Assembly: GCA_002344525.1 (NCBI GenBank)
Contig: DDTJ01000042.1
Span: 1-64,000, forward strand
Reading direction: 5' to 3'
Source: Akkermansiaceae bacterium UBA2367
Lineage (GTDB): Bacteria; Verrucomicrobiota; Verrucomicrobiia; Verrucomicrobiales; DEV007
Length of the DNA: 64,000 nucleotides
Positions 53,723 to 61,342 of the stretch are shown here, piece after piece. The position numbers and the translations under genes were made by a program. Every line of letters begins with the position of its first letter. The first letter of the stretch is position 1. The notes under the pieces were generated by a model that worked only from the letters and a program-made list of their open reading frames with translations, was not told the DNA's origin and searched no databases.

Positions 53723-54279
53723 AGAAGTTTCGCCAGTCCGAAGCCGAGGCCCAACCCGTAGAACAGTCCCCAAGCGAAACGCGCCACCGTCGGAACGGTG
53801 GATTTTTCCAGCGGCAGTTCGACCGCGAGGACGCCCCGGTTTTGCAGGGCTTGGTAGGCGAGTCCGCCGATATAGTAGCCTAGCGTGTGCCAGAGGAAGA
53901 CGATGGCGGTGGCGGTGAGGAGGTCGTGCGGGGAATCCGTGCCGCGCTTCAGAATCGCTGTCAGCCCCAGCAATCCGAAAAAGGAGCCGATCACTTCGCC
54001 GAAGGTATCGTGGAAGGTGAACCAGGATACCGACCAAACCAGCGCATAGACCGCAAAGCCGAGGGCGAAGCGCAGGCATAGGCCGACGGCGGCTCGGCCG
54101 CCCCGCAGGCCCGACGCCGGGAGCAGGGCGAGCCCCCCGAGGCCGAGGAAGACGAGGGCGCAGAGCGCGTACATGCCCTTTTCCGTGGAATACCAACTTG
54201 CCCCCACGGCCCAGACCGAGAAGGAGAGCAGGGCGACCAAAGCGAAGAGCGCGGCGGATGAGAGGGTTCGAAGATTCAT
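53701..54279 (-). CDS. Membrane protein of unknown function
   Basis: A 192-residue protein with about five hydrophobic segments (around 7-25, 33-50, 60-80, 88-105, 120-140) and a C-terminal one (about 170-186). Small motifs such as FHDTFGEVIGSFFGLLG do not match a family I can name. The ATG at 54279 is chosen because it opens the first membrane segment; the gene is divergent from the PGRK-repeat protein and convergent with the NUDIX gene. Confidence 0.6.
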   Translation of the reverse strand: MNLRTLSSAALFALVALLSFSVWAVGASWYSTEKGMYALCALVFLGLGGLALLPASGLRGGRAAVGLCLRFALGFAVYALVWSVSWFTFHDTFGEVIGSFFGLLGLTAILKRGTDSPHDLLTATAIVFLWHTLGYYIGGLAYQALQNRGVLAVELPLEKSTVPTVARFAWGLFYGLGLGFGLAKLLHSARRS

Positions 54280-54321
54280 TCGATAGTCTCCAATGAATTG
54301 ACGATTTAAACGTATCGATAG

Positions 54322-54339
54322 TACCAAAGCGCTTTACAA
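54322..54339. promoter_or_regulatory. Palindromic operator-like site in a divergent gap
   Basis: The site TACCAAAGCGCTTTACAA is centred on a perfect AAAGCGCTTT palindrome (54326-54335), as in operators of LacI/GalR-family repressors. It lies between the divergent membrane-protein and PGRK-repeat genes. A possible promoter for the latter is TTTACA (54333-54338) with TTAATT (54355-54360). No LacI-family gene is in the window. Confidence 0.4.
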
Positions 54340-54400
54340 AAGCCAGAGGGAGTTTTAATTTCAACTCTGCTTTCGCGAAAAGCTCATCAAAAATAAACAC

Positions 54401-54868
54401 ATGGCCAGTAAATACGATCAAGGAACCAAGGACGAGGTGATCGCCTTCATCCAAACTTACAACGCTGAGAACGGACGCGGGGGGCAGTCCGCCGCAGTGA
54501 AAAAATGGAATCTCAATGCCGTCACGGTGAAGTCGTGGCTGGAGAAAGCCGGCGTGGGCACTCCCGGACGCGGGGGCAAGGCCAAGGCCGCCAAGGCCGC
54601 CAAGGCTGCCAAGACGGTGGCTGAAGGCGATGCGCCGCAAGCGTCGGCGAAGCCCGGTCGCAAACCCGGAAGGAAGCCCGGTCGCAAGCCGGGACGGAAG
54701 CCTGGCCGCAAACCCGGACGCAAGCCGGGGCGGAAACCCGCTGCCGCCGCGTCGGCCGCCGCTCCTGTCGGTGGCGACCTCGTCTCCATCCTCAACCGCC
54801 TCGTCGCGGTCCGTGCGCAAATCGCCGATCTCGAAAGCGAATACGCCGCCCTCAAGGCGAAGCTTTGA
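54401..54868 (+). CDS. Histone-like DNA-binding protein with seven PGRK repeats
   Basis: A 155-residue basic protein. Residues 1-50 look like a small helix-turn-helix (KDEVIAFIQTY, AVKKWNLNAVTVKSWLEKAG). A KAAKAAKAAK histone-H1-like run (60-71) follows, then seven exact PGRK repeats (85-112), and a short coiled-coil end (LVSILNRLVAVRAQIADLE, about 127-146). GRK/PGRK repeats resemble AT hooks that bind the minor groove, so a nucleoid or transcription-related role is likely. A strong terminator follows. Confidence 0.75.
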   Translation: MASKYDQGTKDEVIAFIQTYNAENGRGGQSAAVKKWNLNAVTVKSWLEKAGVGTPGRGGKAKAAKAAKAAKTVAEGDAPQASAKPGRKPGRKPGRKPGRKPGRKPGRKPGRKPAAAASAAAPVGGDLVSILNRLVAVRAQIADLESEYAALKAKL

Positions 54869-54893
54869 TTTTCGGAACCCGGAACGATTCGAC

Positions 54894-54930
54894 AAGCCGC
54901 AACGGGTCCGCCTGTTGCGGCTTTTTGTTT
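54894..54930 (+). terminator. Rho-independent terminator after the PGRK-repeat gene
   Basis: AAGCCGCAAC (54894-54903) and GTTGCGGCTT (54914-54923) form a 10-bp stem with a 10-nt loop and a following T-run. It ends just before the carboxypeptidase start at 54942. Confidence 0.88.
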
Positions 54931-54941
54931 TTGATATTCCT

Positions 54942-55868
54942 ATGGCGACGATTTTGCGGTTCCTGCTTTGTTCCTTGGTGTGGATGGCGATGCGATATTC
55001 CCCGGAAATCATGGCGGCGGATTCGCATCTCGTGGTCGATCACGCGAGCGGCCATGTTCTCGACGCGAAGGACGCGGACATCCCTCGCCAAGTCGCGAGC
55101 CTTACGAAAATCGCCTCCGCCGTGGTCCTGCTCGAATGGATCGAGGAAAGCGGCGTCGATCCCGCGACTTGGCTCGTCACCGTGCCGCAGGAGGCCCTGC
55201 GCGGCGGGGCCAATCCGCTGGTCCTCCGGGCGGGCGATGAAATCTCGCTGGAGACGGGTCTTTTCGCCGCGATGATGGCCTCGGACAACACCTCGACCCA
55301 TGCCATGGCGGCGGCGGTGGGCCGGGCCATCGATCCGCGGGCCGAGGATGGCGTCGCCGTTTTCGTCTCGCGGATGAACGAACTCGCGCGACGGCTCGGG
55401 ATGGCCTCGACGCGTTTCGTCAATCCCCACGGACTCGACGAAGGGAGCGATCTCGGCGTTTCCACCGCCGCCGATTTGGCGAGGCTCGCGATCCATTTCC
55501 ACGACCGGGCCGATGCCGTGAAATACTGCGGTGAAAAGGAGCGGAACGTCGTCGTGCTCCACGCGGGCAAGCGGATCGAGAAACGCCTCGTCAACACCAA
55601 CGAACTCGTCGGCTCGCGCGGCATCGACGGCACCAAGACGGGCACGACGCGCCGCTCCGGCCCCTGCCTCGTCGCCTCCGCGACTCGCGATCTGATGGTG
55701 GGCGATACCACGAGTCAACAGCGTCTCGTCGTCGTGGTCCTGAACGCCGAAGACCGCTTCCGCGAGGCCGTCCTCCTCCTCGACCGGGCTTGGCCGGCCT
55801 GCGCGGAATGGCTCGCGGCGGGTGGCGAAGGCGACTCCAAACAGCGCTTGCGCGGCGGGGGGAATTGA
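54942..55868 (+). CDS. D-alanyl-D-alanine carboxypeptidase (class C-type PBP)
   Basis: A 308-residue exported protein with N-terminal signal (FLLCSLVWMAMRYSPEIM). Its S11 peptidase motifs are intact: SLTK (53-56), SDN (114-116) and KTG (232-234). It trims the terminal D-Ala from peptidoglycan stem peptides. It is shorter than PBP5-type enzymes and lacks an obvious C-terminal membrane anchor or a PBP5_C domain, so it may be free in the periplasm. It has a spacing of 15 nt to the phosphofructokinase gene. Confidence 0.87.
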   Translation: MATILRFLLCSLVWMAMRYSPEIMAADSHLVVDHASGHVLDAKDADIPRQVASLTKIASAVVLLEWIEESGVDPATWLVTVPQEALRGGANPLVLRAGDEISLETGLFAAMMASDNTSTHAMAAAVGRAIDPRAEDGVAVFVSRMNELARRLGMASTRFVNPHGLDEGSDLGVSTAADLARLAIHFHDRADAVKYCGEKERNVVVLHAGKRIEKRLVNTNELVGSRGIDGTKTGTTRRSGPCLVASATRDLMVGDTTSQQRLVVVVLNAEDRFREAVLLLDRAWPACAEWLAAGGEGDSKQRLRGGGN

Positions 55869-55883
55869 GGCTCGTTCCGCGCC

Positions 55884-56957
55884 ATGAGAATCGGATTGCT
55901 CAACGGAGGAGGGGATTGCCCCGGACTCAACGCTGTCACCCACGGAGTCGTGGGGACCGCCACCCGTCTCGGCTGGGAAGTTCTCGGCTTTCGCGACGGC
56001 TACGAGGGCCTCCTCGCGCCGGGCGACTACAAGATTTTGAAAGTGGAGAAAACCGAGGGCATCCTGAAGCTCGGCGGCACCATCCTCGGCACCTCCAACC
56101 GGGGCCATTTCGCCGGGAAGGTGGGCGAGGGCGGGGTGCGCCGCATTCCCAAGGAGCTGATGGAGGCCGCCTTCCAGACCCTGCGTCGCCTCGACGTCTC
56201 GGCCCTGATCTGCGTCGGCGGCGACGGCAGCCTCACCACCGCGCTCCAGTTCCACGAGGAGGGATTCCCCGTCGTCGGCGTGCCGAAGACCATCGACAAC
56301 GACCTCGACGCCACCGCGACCTCCTTTGGCTTCGACTCCGCCGTGCAGGTCGTGACCGAAGCGCTCGACCGGCTCCACACCACCGCCGAAAGCCACCGCC
56401 GCGTCATGGTCTTGGAGGTGATGGGCCGCCACGCCGGCTGGATCGCCCTCTACGGGGGCATCGCGGGCGGGGCGAGCAGCATCCTCATTCCCGAGATCCC
56501 TTTCGCTTACGAGAAAGTCGCCGAGGCCATCCTCGAACGCGAGCGGCTCGGCTTCCACAGCGCGCTGGTCGTCGTCGCCGAGGGCGCGGCGCCCGCGGGC
56601 GGTTCCCTCGTGGTCGAGGACGCGGGCGGCGGCGGCGAGGTGCGCCTCGGTGGCGTCGGCGATCTCGTCGCGAAGCGCCTCGCCGAACTGACCGGCAAGG
56701 AGACACGCTGCACCCGCCTCGGCCACCTCCAGCGCGGCGGCAGCCCGACCTGCCTCGACCGCGTCCTCGGAATGCGTTTCGGGGTCGAGGCGGTGAAATT
56801 GATAGAGGAAAAGCGATTCGGGCGTATGGTCAGCTACCAGCAGTATCATGTCGGCTCGGTTCTCATCGAGGACGCCGTCCGCAAGCTGAAGCTGGTCGAT
56901 CCCGAAGGCGAAATCGTCGAGGCGGCGAAATCGGTCGGGATCTGCTTTGGAGACTGA
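55884..56957 (+). CDS. 6-phosphofructokinase, group III type
   Basis: A 357-residue enzyme for fructose 6-phosphate phosphorylation. It begins MRIGLLNGGGDCPGLNAV, typical of the mixed-substrate group III PFKs, and has GGDGSL (G115, the position that is Gly in ATP enzymes and Asp in PPi enzymes), PKTIDND (K135, the position typical of PPi enzymes), and MGRHAGWIALYGG. The Gly/Lys combination makes the phosphoryl donor ambiguous; ATP is likely but PPi cannot be excluded. It lies near a PPDK gene. Confidence 0.88.
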   Translation: MRIGLLNGGGDCPGLNAVTHGVVGTATRLGWEVLGFRDGYEGLLAPGDYKILKVEKTEGILKLGGTILGTSNRGHFAGKVGEGGVRRIPKELMEAAFQTLRRLDVSALICVGGDGSLTTALQFHEEGFPVVGVPKTIDNDLDATATSFGFDSAVQVVTEALDRLHTTAESHRRVMVLEVMGRHAGWIALYGGIAGGASSILIPEIPFAYEKVAEAILERERLGFHSALVVVAEGAAPAGGSLVVEDAGGGGEVRLGGVGDLVAKRLAELTGKETRCTRLGHLQRGGSPTCLDRVLGMRFGVEAVKLIEEKRFGRMVSYQQYHVGSVLIEDAVRKLKLVDPEGEIVEAAKSVGICFGD

Positions 56958-56961
56958 TTGG

Positions 56962-57113
56962 GGAGTTGAGAGTTGATGGTTGAGAGTTGAGAGTAAAAAA
57001 TCAGCGGCTTGCGCCGGAAACTTCCGTTCCCCTGAAGGGTGAATCCCTTGCCCGACATCAACCAAATTACCAGTCTTCCGACTCTCAACTCTCAACCACC
57101 CACTCTCAACTCC
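56962..57113. repeat. 33-bp inverted repeat around the Lrp-gene promoter region
   Basis: Arms 56962-56994 and 57081-57113 are reverse complements with two mismatches in 33 positions, separated by 86 nt. Both arms are made of GAGTTGA units (or the complement TCAACTC). The right arm ends 3 nt before the Lrp ATG. Either this is a repeat element or it holds control sites for the regulator; it could fold into a long cruciform. Confidence 0.8.
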
Positions 57114-57116
57114 GGC

Positions 57117-57596
57117 ATGGATGCCCTATTGGAACTGCTGCAACAGGACGCGCGTCTCTCGACGGCGCAGCTAGCGGAACGTCTCGGTCGCCCCGAGACC
57201 GAGGTCGCGGCGCTGGTCGCCGATCTTGAGGAGAAGCGGGCCATCCTCGGCTATCACGCCGTCGTCGATCCCGAACGCGCCGGGCAACGCCATGTCTCCG
57301 CCCTCATCGAGGTGAAGCTCACCCCCGAGCGCGACGGCGGTTTCGACCGTCTCGCCCAGCGCATCGCGCGTTTCGGCCAAGTGCGGGGCTGCTGGCTCAT
57401 GAGCGGCGGCTACGACCTCGCCGTGCTCGTCGAGGGCGAGGATCTGCGCGAGGTCGCCCGCTTCGTCAGCGAGAGGCTCAGCACCCTCGACGGGGTGCTC
57501 TCCACCGCGACCCATTTCCAGCTCAAGGTCTACAAGCAGAGCGGCTTCGTCGCCGGCGAATCCCACGCCGACGAGCGCCTCGCCGTCTCGCCCTGA
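57117..57596 (+). CDS. Lrp/AsnC family transcriptional regulator
   Basis: A 159-residue protein with an N-terminal HTH (LELLQQDARLSTAQLAERLG, then VAALVADLEEKRAILGY) and a C-terminal AsnC/RAM ligand-sensing domain (VSALIEVKLTPE, YDLAVLVEGEDL). It usually controls an adjacent amino-acid gene; the aminotransferase gene 98 nt downstream is the likely target. The pair resembles B. subtilis alaR-alaT, which controls an alanine transaminase. ATG 57117 follows the inverted repeat. Confidence 0.87.
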   Translation: MDALLELLQQDARLSTAQLAERLGRPETEVAALVADLEEKRAILGYHAVVDPERAGQRHVSALIEVKLTPERDGGFDRLAQRIARFGQVRGCWLMSGGYDLAVLVEGEDLREVARFVSERLSTLDGVLSTATHFQLKVYKQSGFVAGESHADERLAVSP

Positions 57597-57693
57597 ACCG
57601 TCCCACCGGGCCGCTCCGGCCCCCTGCTTGAGAGAGTCGGGGCCGGGTCGGCCTCCGCCCCTTCCGTCCTCCCGACTTGATTCCTGTTTTCTC

Positions 57694-58884
57694 ATGAAAC
57701 CCCTGCAAGAGCGCATCGCGAAGCATGTTCGCGACATCCCCCGGTCCGGCATCCGGGACTTCTTCGAACTCGTCGTGGGCCGCGACGACGTCATCTCCCT
57801 CGGCGTCGGCGAGCCCGACTTCTCCACGCCTTGGCACATCCGCGAGGCCGCGATCTTCTCGCTGGAGCGCGGGCAGACGAGCTACACATCGAACCTCGGG
57901 CTGCTCTCCCTGCGGCAGGAGATCGCCGCCTATGTCGAACAGCTTTTCAAAGTCTCCTACGACCCCGCCAGCGAGATTCTCGTCACCGTGGGCGTGTCCG
58001 AGGCCCTCGATCTCGTCTTCCGCGCCCTTCTCGATCCCGGCGACGAGGTGGTCTATCACGAACCTTGCTACGTCAGCTACAGCCCCAGCATCGTGCTCGC
58101 CCACGGCAAGGCGGTGACCGTTCAGACGCGGGTGGAGGACAATTTCGTGCTCCGCGCCAAGGACGTGGAGGCGGCGCTCACCGACCGTACGCGAGTCATC
58201 CTCCTCAACTTCCCGACCAATCCGACGGGTGCCGTCGAGCCGGTCGAGGAACTGGAGAAAATCGCCGCCCTCGCGGTGGAGCGCGACCTCATCGTGGTCT
58301 CCGACGAGATCTATTGCGAACTGCTCTACGGCGGACCCGACGGCATGTCCCCCGGCGAGCACACCTCCATCGCCAGCCTCCCGGGGATGAGGGGGCGCAC
58401 CGTGCTCCTCCACGGCTTTTCGAAGGCCTTCGCCATGACCGGATTCCGCCTCGGTTACGCCTGCGCCCCGACCGTATTGACCGAGGCGATGATGAAGATC
58501 CACCAATACTCCATGCTCTGCGCGTCCATCATGAGCCAGCAGGCGGCGATCGAGGCCTTGCGGAACGGCGCCCCCGAGGTCGAGCGCATGCGCCGCGCCT
58601 ACGCGCAGCGGCGCAACCTGATGCTGAAGCGCTTCGACGAGATGGGCCTGCCCTGCTTCGCGCCCGGCGGGGCCTTCTATATGTTCCCCGACGTGCGGAA
58701 ATACGGACTCACGAGCAAGGAGTTCGCCCTGCGTCTTCTTGAGGAGGAGAGCGTCGCGGTCGTGCCCGGCAGCGCCTTCGGTCCGGCGGGCGAGGGCTGC
58801 GTGCGAGCCTGCTACGCGACCGCCTACGACAAGATCGAGATCGCCATGGACCGCATGGCCGCCTTCGTGAAGCGGCTGGGTTGA
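57694..58884 (+). CDS. Class I/II aminotransferase, AlaT/AspC-like
   Basis: A 396-residue PLP-dependent enzyme. Signatures: GVGEPDFSTPWHI, NFPTNPTG, SDEIYCELLY, the PLP lysine in HGFSKAFAMTGFRLGY, and the final FGPAGEG and RACYAT. The sequence fits the alanine/aspartate aminotransferase group. Its neighbourhood, with an Lrp-type regulator in front, suggests an alanine or related amino-acid transaminase, consistent with ald elsewhere in the window, but the substrate is inferred only. Confidence 0.85.
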   Translation: MKPLQERIAKHVRDIPRSGIRDFFELVVGRDDVISLGVGEPDFSTPWHIREAAIFSLERGQTSYTSNLGLLSLRQEIAAYVEQLFKVSYDPASEILVTVGVSEALDLVFRALLDPGDEVVYHEPCYVSYSPSIVLAHGKAVTVQTRVEDNFVLRAKDVEAALTDRTRVILLNFPTNPTGAVEPVEELEKIAALAVERDLIVVSDEIYCELLYGGPDGMSPGEHTSIASLPGMRGRTVLLHGFSKAFAMTGFRLGYACAPTVLTEAMMKIHQYSMLCASIMSQQAAIEALRNGAPEVERMRRAYAQRRNLMLKRFDEMGLPCFAPGGAFYMFPDVRKYGLTSKEFALRLLEEESVAVVPGSAFGPAGEGCVRACYATAYDKIEIAMDRMAAFVKRLG

Positions 58885-58910
58885 CCCTCTGTTCTTCAGA
58901 CATCACCCAC

Positions 58911-59621
58911 ATGAGCCAAACGACCAAAGCCGTCATCCTCGCCGCCGGACGCGGCACCCGCATGAAGGAGCTCACCGACGAGCTGCCCAAACCCATGATG
59001 CGGGTCAAGGGCACGCCCATCCTCGAATCCATCGTGCGCGGCCTCGTCGCCAACGGGATCGAGCGCATCCTCATCGTCGTGGGCTGGCGCAAGGAGGTCG
59101 TCATCGATCACTTCGGCGACGGTTCGGCCTTCGGCTGCGGCATCGAGTATGTCGAGCAGGTCGTGCAGGACGGCACTGGACGCGTCGTCGAACTGGCGAA
59201 GGACTTCGCGGGGAGCGATCCCTTCATCCTCAGCTACGGCGATATTCTCGTGCCGCCCGCCGCCTACGCGCCCCTCGCCGACTTCACCGGAGTCGATGGG
59301 AAGCTCAGCGTGAAGATCGACGAGGATGTCCGCAAAGGCGGGGCCGTCTTCATTGAGAACGGAATGGTCGTCGATTTGATCGAGAAACCCGCCGCAGGCC
59401 AGCCGACCAGCCCTTACTACAACGCCGGTATCTACGCCTTTTCGCCTCGCATTTTCGACTACACCGCGAAGCTGGAGCTGTCCCCGCGCGGCGAATACGA
59501 ACTCACCGACGCCATTGCCGCGCAAGTCCGCGACGGCTTGAAGATCGAAGCCGTCGAACTCGCTGGCGACTGGGCCGACGTGCGCGATCCCGAAGTGCTG
59601 AAGGAACTGAACGAAGGGTGA
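58911..59621 (+). CDS. Sugar-phosphate nucleotidyltransferase
   Basis: A 236-residue protein with the nucleotide-binding start KAVILAAGRGTRMKELTDE and LPKPMM, and FILSYGDILV at the metal-binding aspartate. It makes NDP-sugars from a sugar-1-phosphate and NTP, as in glucose-1-phosphate thymidylyl- or uridylyltransferases. The precise sugar cannot be told. It starts 26 nt after the aminotransferase stop, so it is probably in the same operon. Confidence 0.82.
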   Translation: MSQTTKAVILAAGRGTRMKELTDELPKPMMRVKGTPILESIVRGLVANGIERILIVVGWRKEVVIDHFGDGSAFGCGIEYVEQVVQDGTGRVVELAKDFAGSDPFILSYGDILVPPAAYAPLADFTGVDGKLSVKIDEDVRKGGAVFIENGMVVDLIEKPAAGQPTSPYYNAGIYAFSPRIFDYTAKLELSPRGEYELTDAIAAQVRDGLKIEAVELAGDWADVRDPEVLKELNEG

Positions 59622-59622
59622 A

Positions 59623-59675
59623 AATCCGAAATCCGAAATCCGAAATCCGAAGTTCGAAATCCGAAATTCGGATTC
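59623..59675. repeat. AAATCCG heptad repeats
   Basis: Between the nucleotidyltransferase and hisC, about six copies of a 7-nt unit AAATCCG (with variants AAGTTCG and AAATTCG) end in a palindrome AATCCGAAATTCGGATT. The same unit recurs at 63724-63742. Nothing else is seen in the rest of the gap to 59780. Confidence 0.8.
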
Positions 59676-59780
59676 AAGTCGCGTGAGCCGCCCGAAATGA
59701 GGTTGAGGAGCGGGGCGGTAGCGATACCTTCTCGCCTTTCCCTTTCCGCGAGTCCTCCTCCGTTCCTTTTCCAAAAACCC

Positions 59781-60881
59781 ATGTCTTCCGTCCTTTCCCA
59801 AGCCCATCCTTGGCTCGATGGCCTCGTCGCCTACGATCCCGGCAAACCCATCGAGGAGACCGCCCGCGAGCTGGGTCTCGATCCTGCGGACATCATCAAA
59901 CTGGCCTCGAACGAGAATCCGCTCGGCCCCTCGCCCAAAGCCATCGCGGCGATGAAGGAGGCGGCCGAGGGCGTCCACATCTACCCGGACGGGGGCGGCT
60001 ACAAGCTGCGCACGGCCATCGCGGAGAAGTTCGGACTTGATCGCGGCCAGGTCGTCATCAGCAACGGGTCGAACGAGATCATCGAGCTGATCGGCCACGG
60101 CTTCCTCAACCCCGGCGACGAGGTGGTCGCGGCGGAGCACGCCTTCGTCGTCTACAAACTGATGGCCACCCTCTTCGGAGCCGAGACCATCGAAGTGCCC
60201 GATCCGGATTTCGTCCACGACCTCGACGCGATGGCTGCGGCGATCACCCCGCGCACGCGCATGGTCTTCGTCGCGAATCCAAACAACCCCACCGGCACGA
60301 TGGTCGACGGGGCCGCCATCGACCGTTTCATGGCCCGCGTGCCGGACCATGTCGTGGTCATCTTCGACGAAGCCTACCACGAGTTCGTCCCCGACGCGCC
60401 GGACACGCTGAAATACCTCCGCGAGGGTCGGAACGTCGTGGTCATGCGCACCTTCTCGAAGATTCAGGGGCTCGCCGGGCTGCGCATCGGTTTCGGCCTG
60501 ACCACCCTGGAGATTGCCAGCGTCCTCCAGAAATGCCGCCAGCCCTTCAACACGAACTCCATCGCCCAGGCCGGGGCCGTCGCCGGACTCCTCGACGAGG
60601 AGCATCAGCAGCGGACGCGGGAGCTGAACGACGAGGGCCGCGCCTATCTGGAGCGGTCCTTCGCGGAGATGGGCTTGGAGTATGTGCCGAGCCACGCGAA
60701 CTTCGTCCTCGTGAAAGTGGGCGATGGCGACGCGGTTTTCCAGGCGATGCTGCGGCGCGGGGTCATCATCCGGGCGATGCGCGGCTACAAGCTGCCCGAA
60801 TGGGTCCGCATCTCCGTGGGCACGATGCCACAGAACGAACGCTGTGTCGCGACGTTGAAGGAGGTCCTCGCCGCGTCATGA
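59781..60881 (+). CDS. hisC: Histidinol-phosphate aminotransferase
   Basis: A 366-residue PLP enzyme of histidine synthesis. It has IKLASNENPLGPSP, YPDGGGYKLR, SNGSNEIIEL, NPNNPTG, the FDEAYHEF strand and the PLP lysine in RTFSKIQGLAGLRIGFG. The length and motifs fit HisC. Other his genes are not next to it. It overlaps the following small gene by four bases (ATGA at 60878-60881). Confidence 0.93.
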   Translation: MSSVLSQAHPWLDGLVAYDPGKPIEETARELGLDPADIIKLASNENPLGPSPKAIAAMKEAAEGVHIYPDGGGYKLRTAIAEKFGLDRGQVVISNGSNEIIELIGHGFLNPGDEVVAAEHAFVVYKLMATLFGAETIEVPDPDFVHDLDAMAAAITPRTRMVFVANPNNPTGTMVDGAAIDRFMARVPDHVVVIFDEAYHEFVPDAPDTLKYLREGRNVVVMRTFSKIQGLAGLRIGFGLTTLEIASVLQKCRQPFNTNSIAQAGAVAGLLDEEHQQRTRELNDEGRAYLERSFAEMGLEYVPSHANFVLVKVGDGDAVFQAMLRRGVIIRAMRGYKLPEWVRISVGTMPQNERCVATLKEVLAAS

Positions 60882-61159
60882 CGAAGCACGAATGGCGCGA
60901 GCGGGACGAGGAGGGCTGCCTCGTCTACTACCGGGCGGTCCACCACGCGGGGCGCTGGCAGTTCTTCTCCACTCGCAAGACCGATCCCGATTGGAACGCC
61001 CACGAGGCGTTGCCCCTCGAAGCGATGGAGTCACTCCGCGAGGTTTTGTGGAACAAGCATCAGCGCCGCCGCCTCCCCCTGAAGCATCTGGAGCAGATCG
61101 AGGAGATGCTGGAGCGTCTCCGCGAGGAGGCGGAGGAAAATCCGGAGTCCGAAACCTAA
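60878..61159 (+). CDS. Small conserved protein coupled to hisC
   Basis: A 93-residue protein whose ATG overlaps the hisC stop. It is charged and probably soluble: an N-terminal beta-rich half with WRERDEEGCLVYYRAVHHAGRW split by aromatic residues and an acidic helical second half (LEQIEEMLERLREEAEE). I recognise no family. The tight coupling suggests a related role or a shared expression unit. Confidence 0.6.
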   Translation: MTKHEWRERDEEGCLVYYRAVHHAGRWQFFSTRKTDPDWNAHEALPLEAMESLREVLWNKHQRRRLPLKHLEQIEEMLERLREEAEENPESET

Positions 61160-61166
61160 CCGGGAG

Positions 61167-61225
61167 GGGGACTTTCCAAGTCCCCATGGGCGGAAGATCG
61201 GTAGGGACGGCTGGCTCAGCCGTCC
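61167..61225. repeat. Two adjacent REP-like hairpins
   Basis: The first hairpin (61167-61185) has arms GGGGACTT / AAGTCCCC with a 3-nt loop. The second (61205-61225) has arms GGACGGCTG / CAGCCGTCC with loop GCT. A decayed copy of the second appears at 28261-28287, next to the sulfatase remnant. They lie in the gap between the small hisC-coupled gene and the DUF1549 gene. The rest of that gap to 61342 has no gene. Confidence 0.82.
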
Positions 61226-61342
61226 GCCGCCAATCCAGCGGCGTCTCCTGCGCTTCCGGGGGGCGTCATCACGGCGGGCGACCGGACGAAACGTTTCGCG
61301 GGGTTCAGGGTATTCTTCCTTGAATCTCCCCGTTTCCCTTGG

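Noticed and set aside
54655..54740. Short tandem repeats that could be a CRISPR array
   Set aside because: The 12-nt units are in-frame PGRK codons inside the histone-like protein gene, with no spacers.
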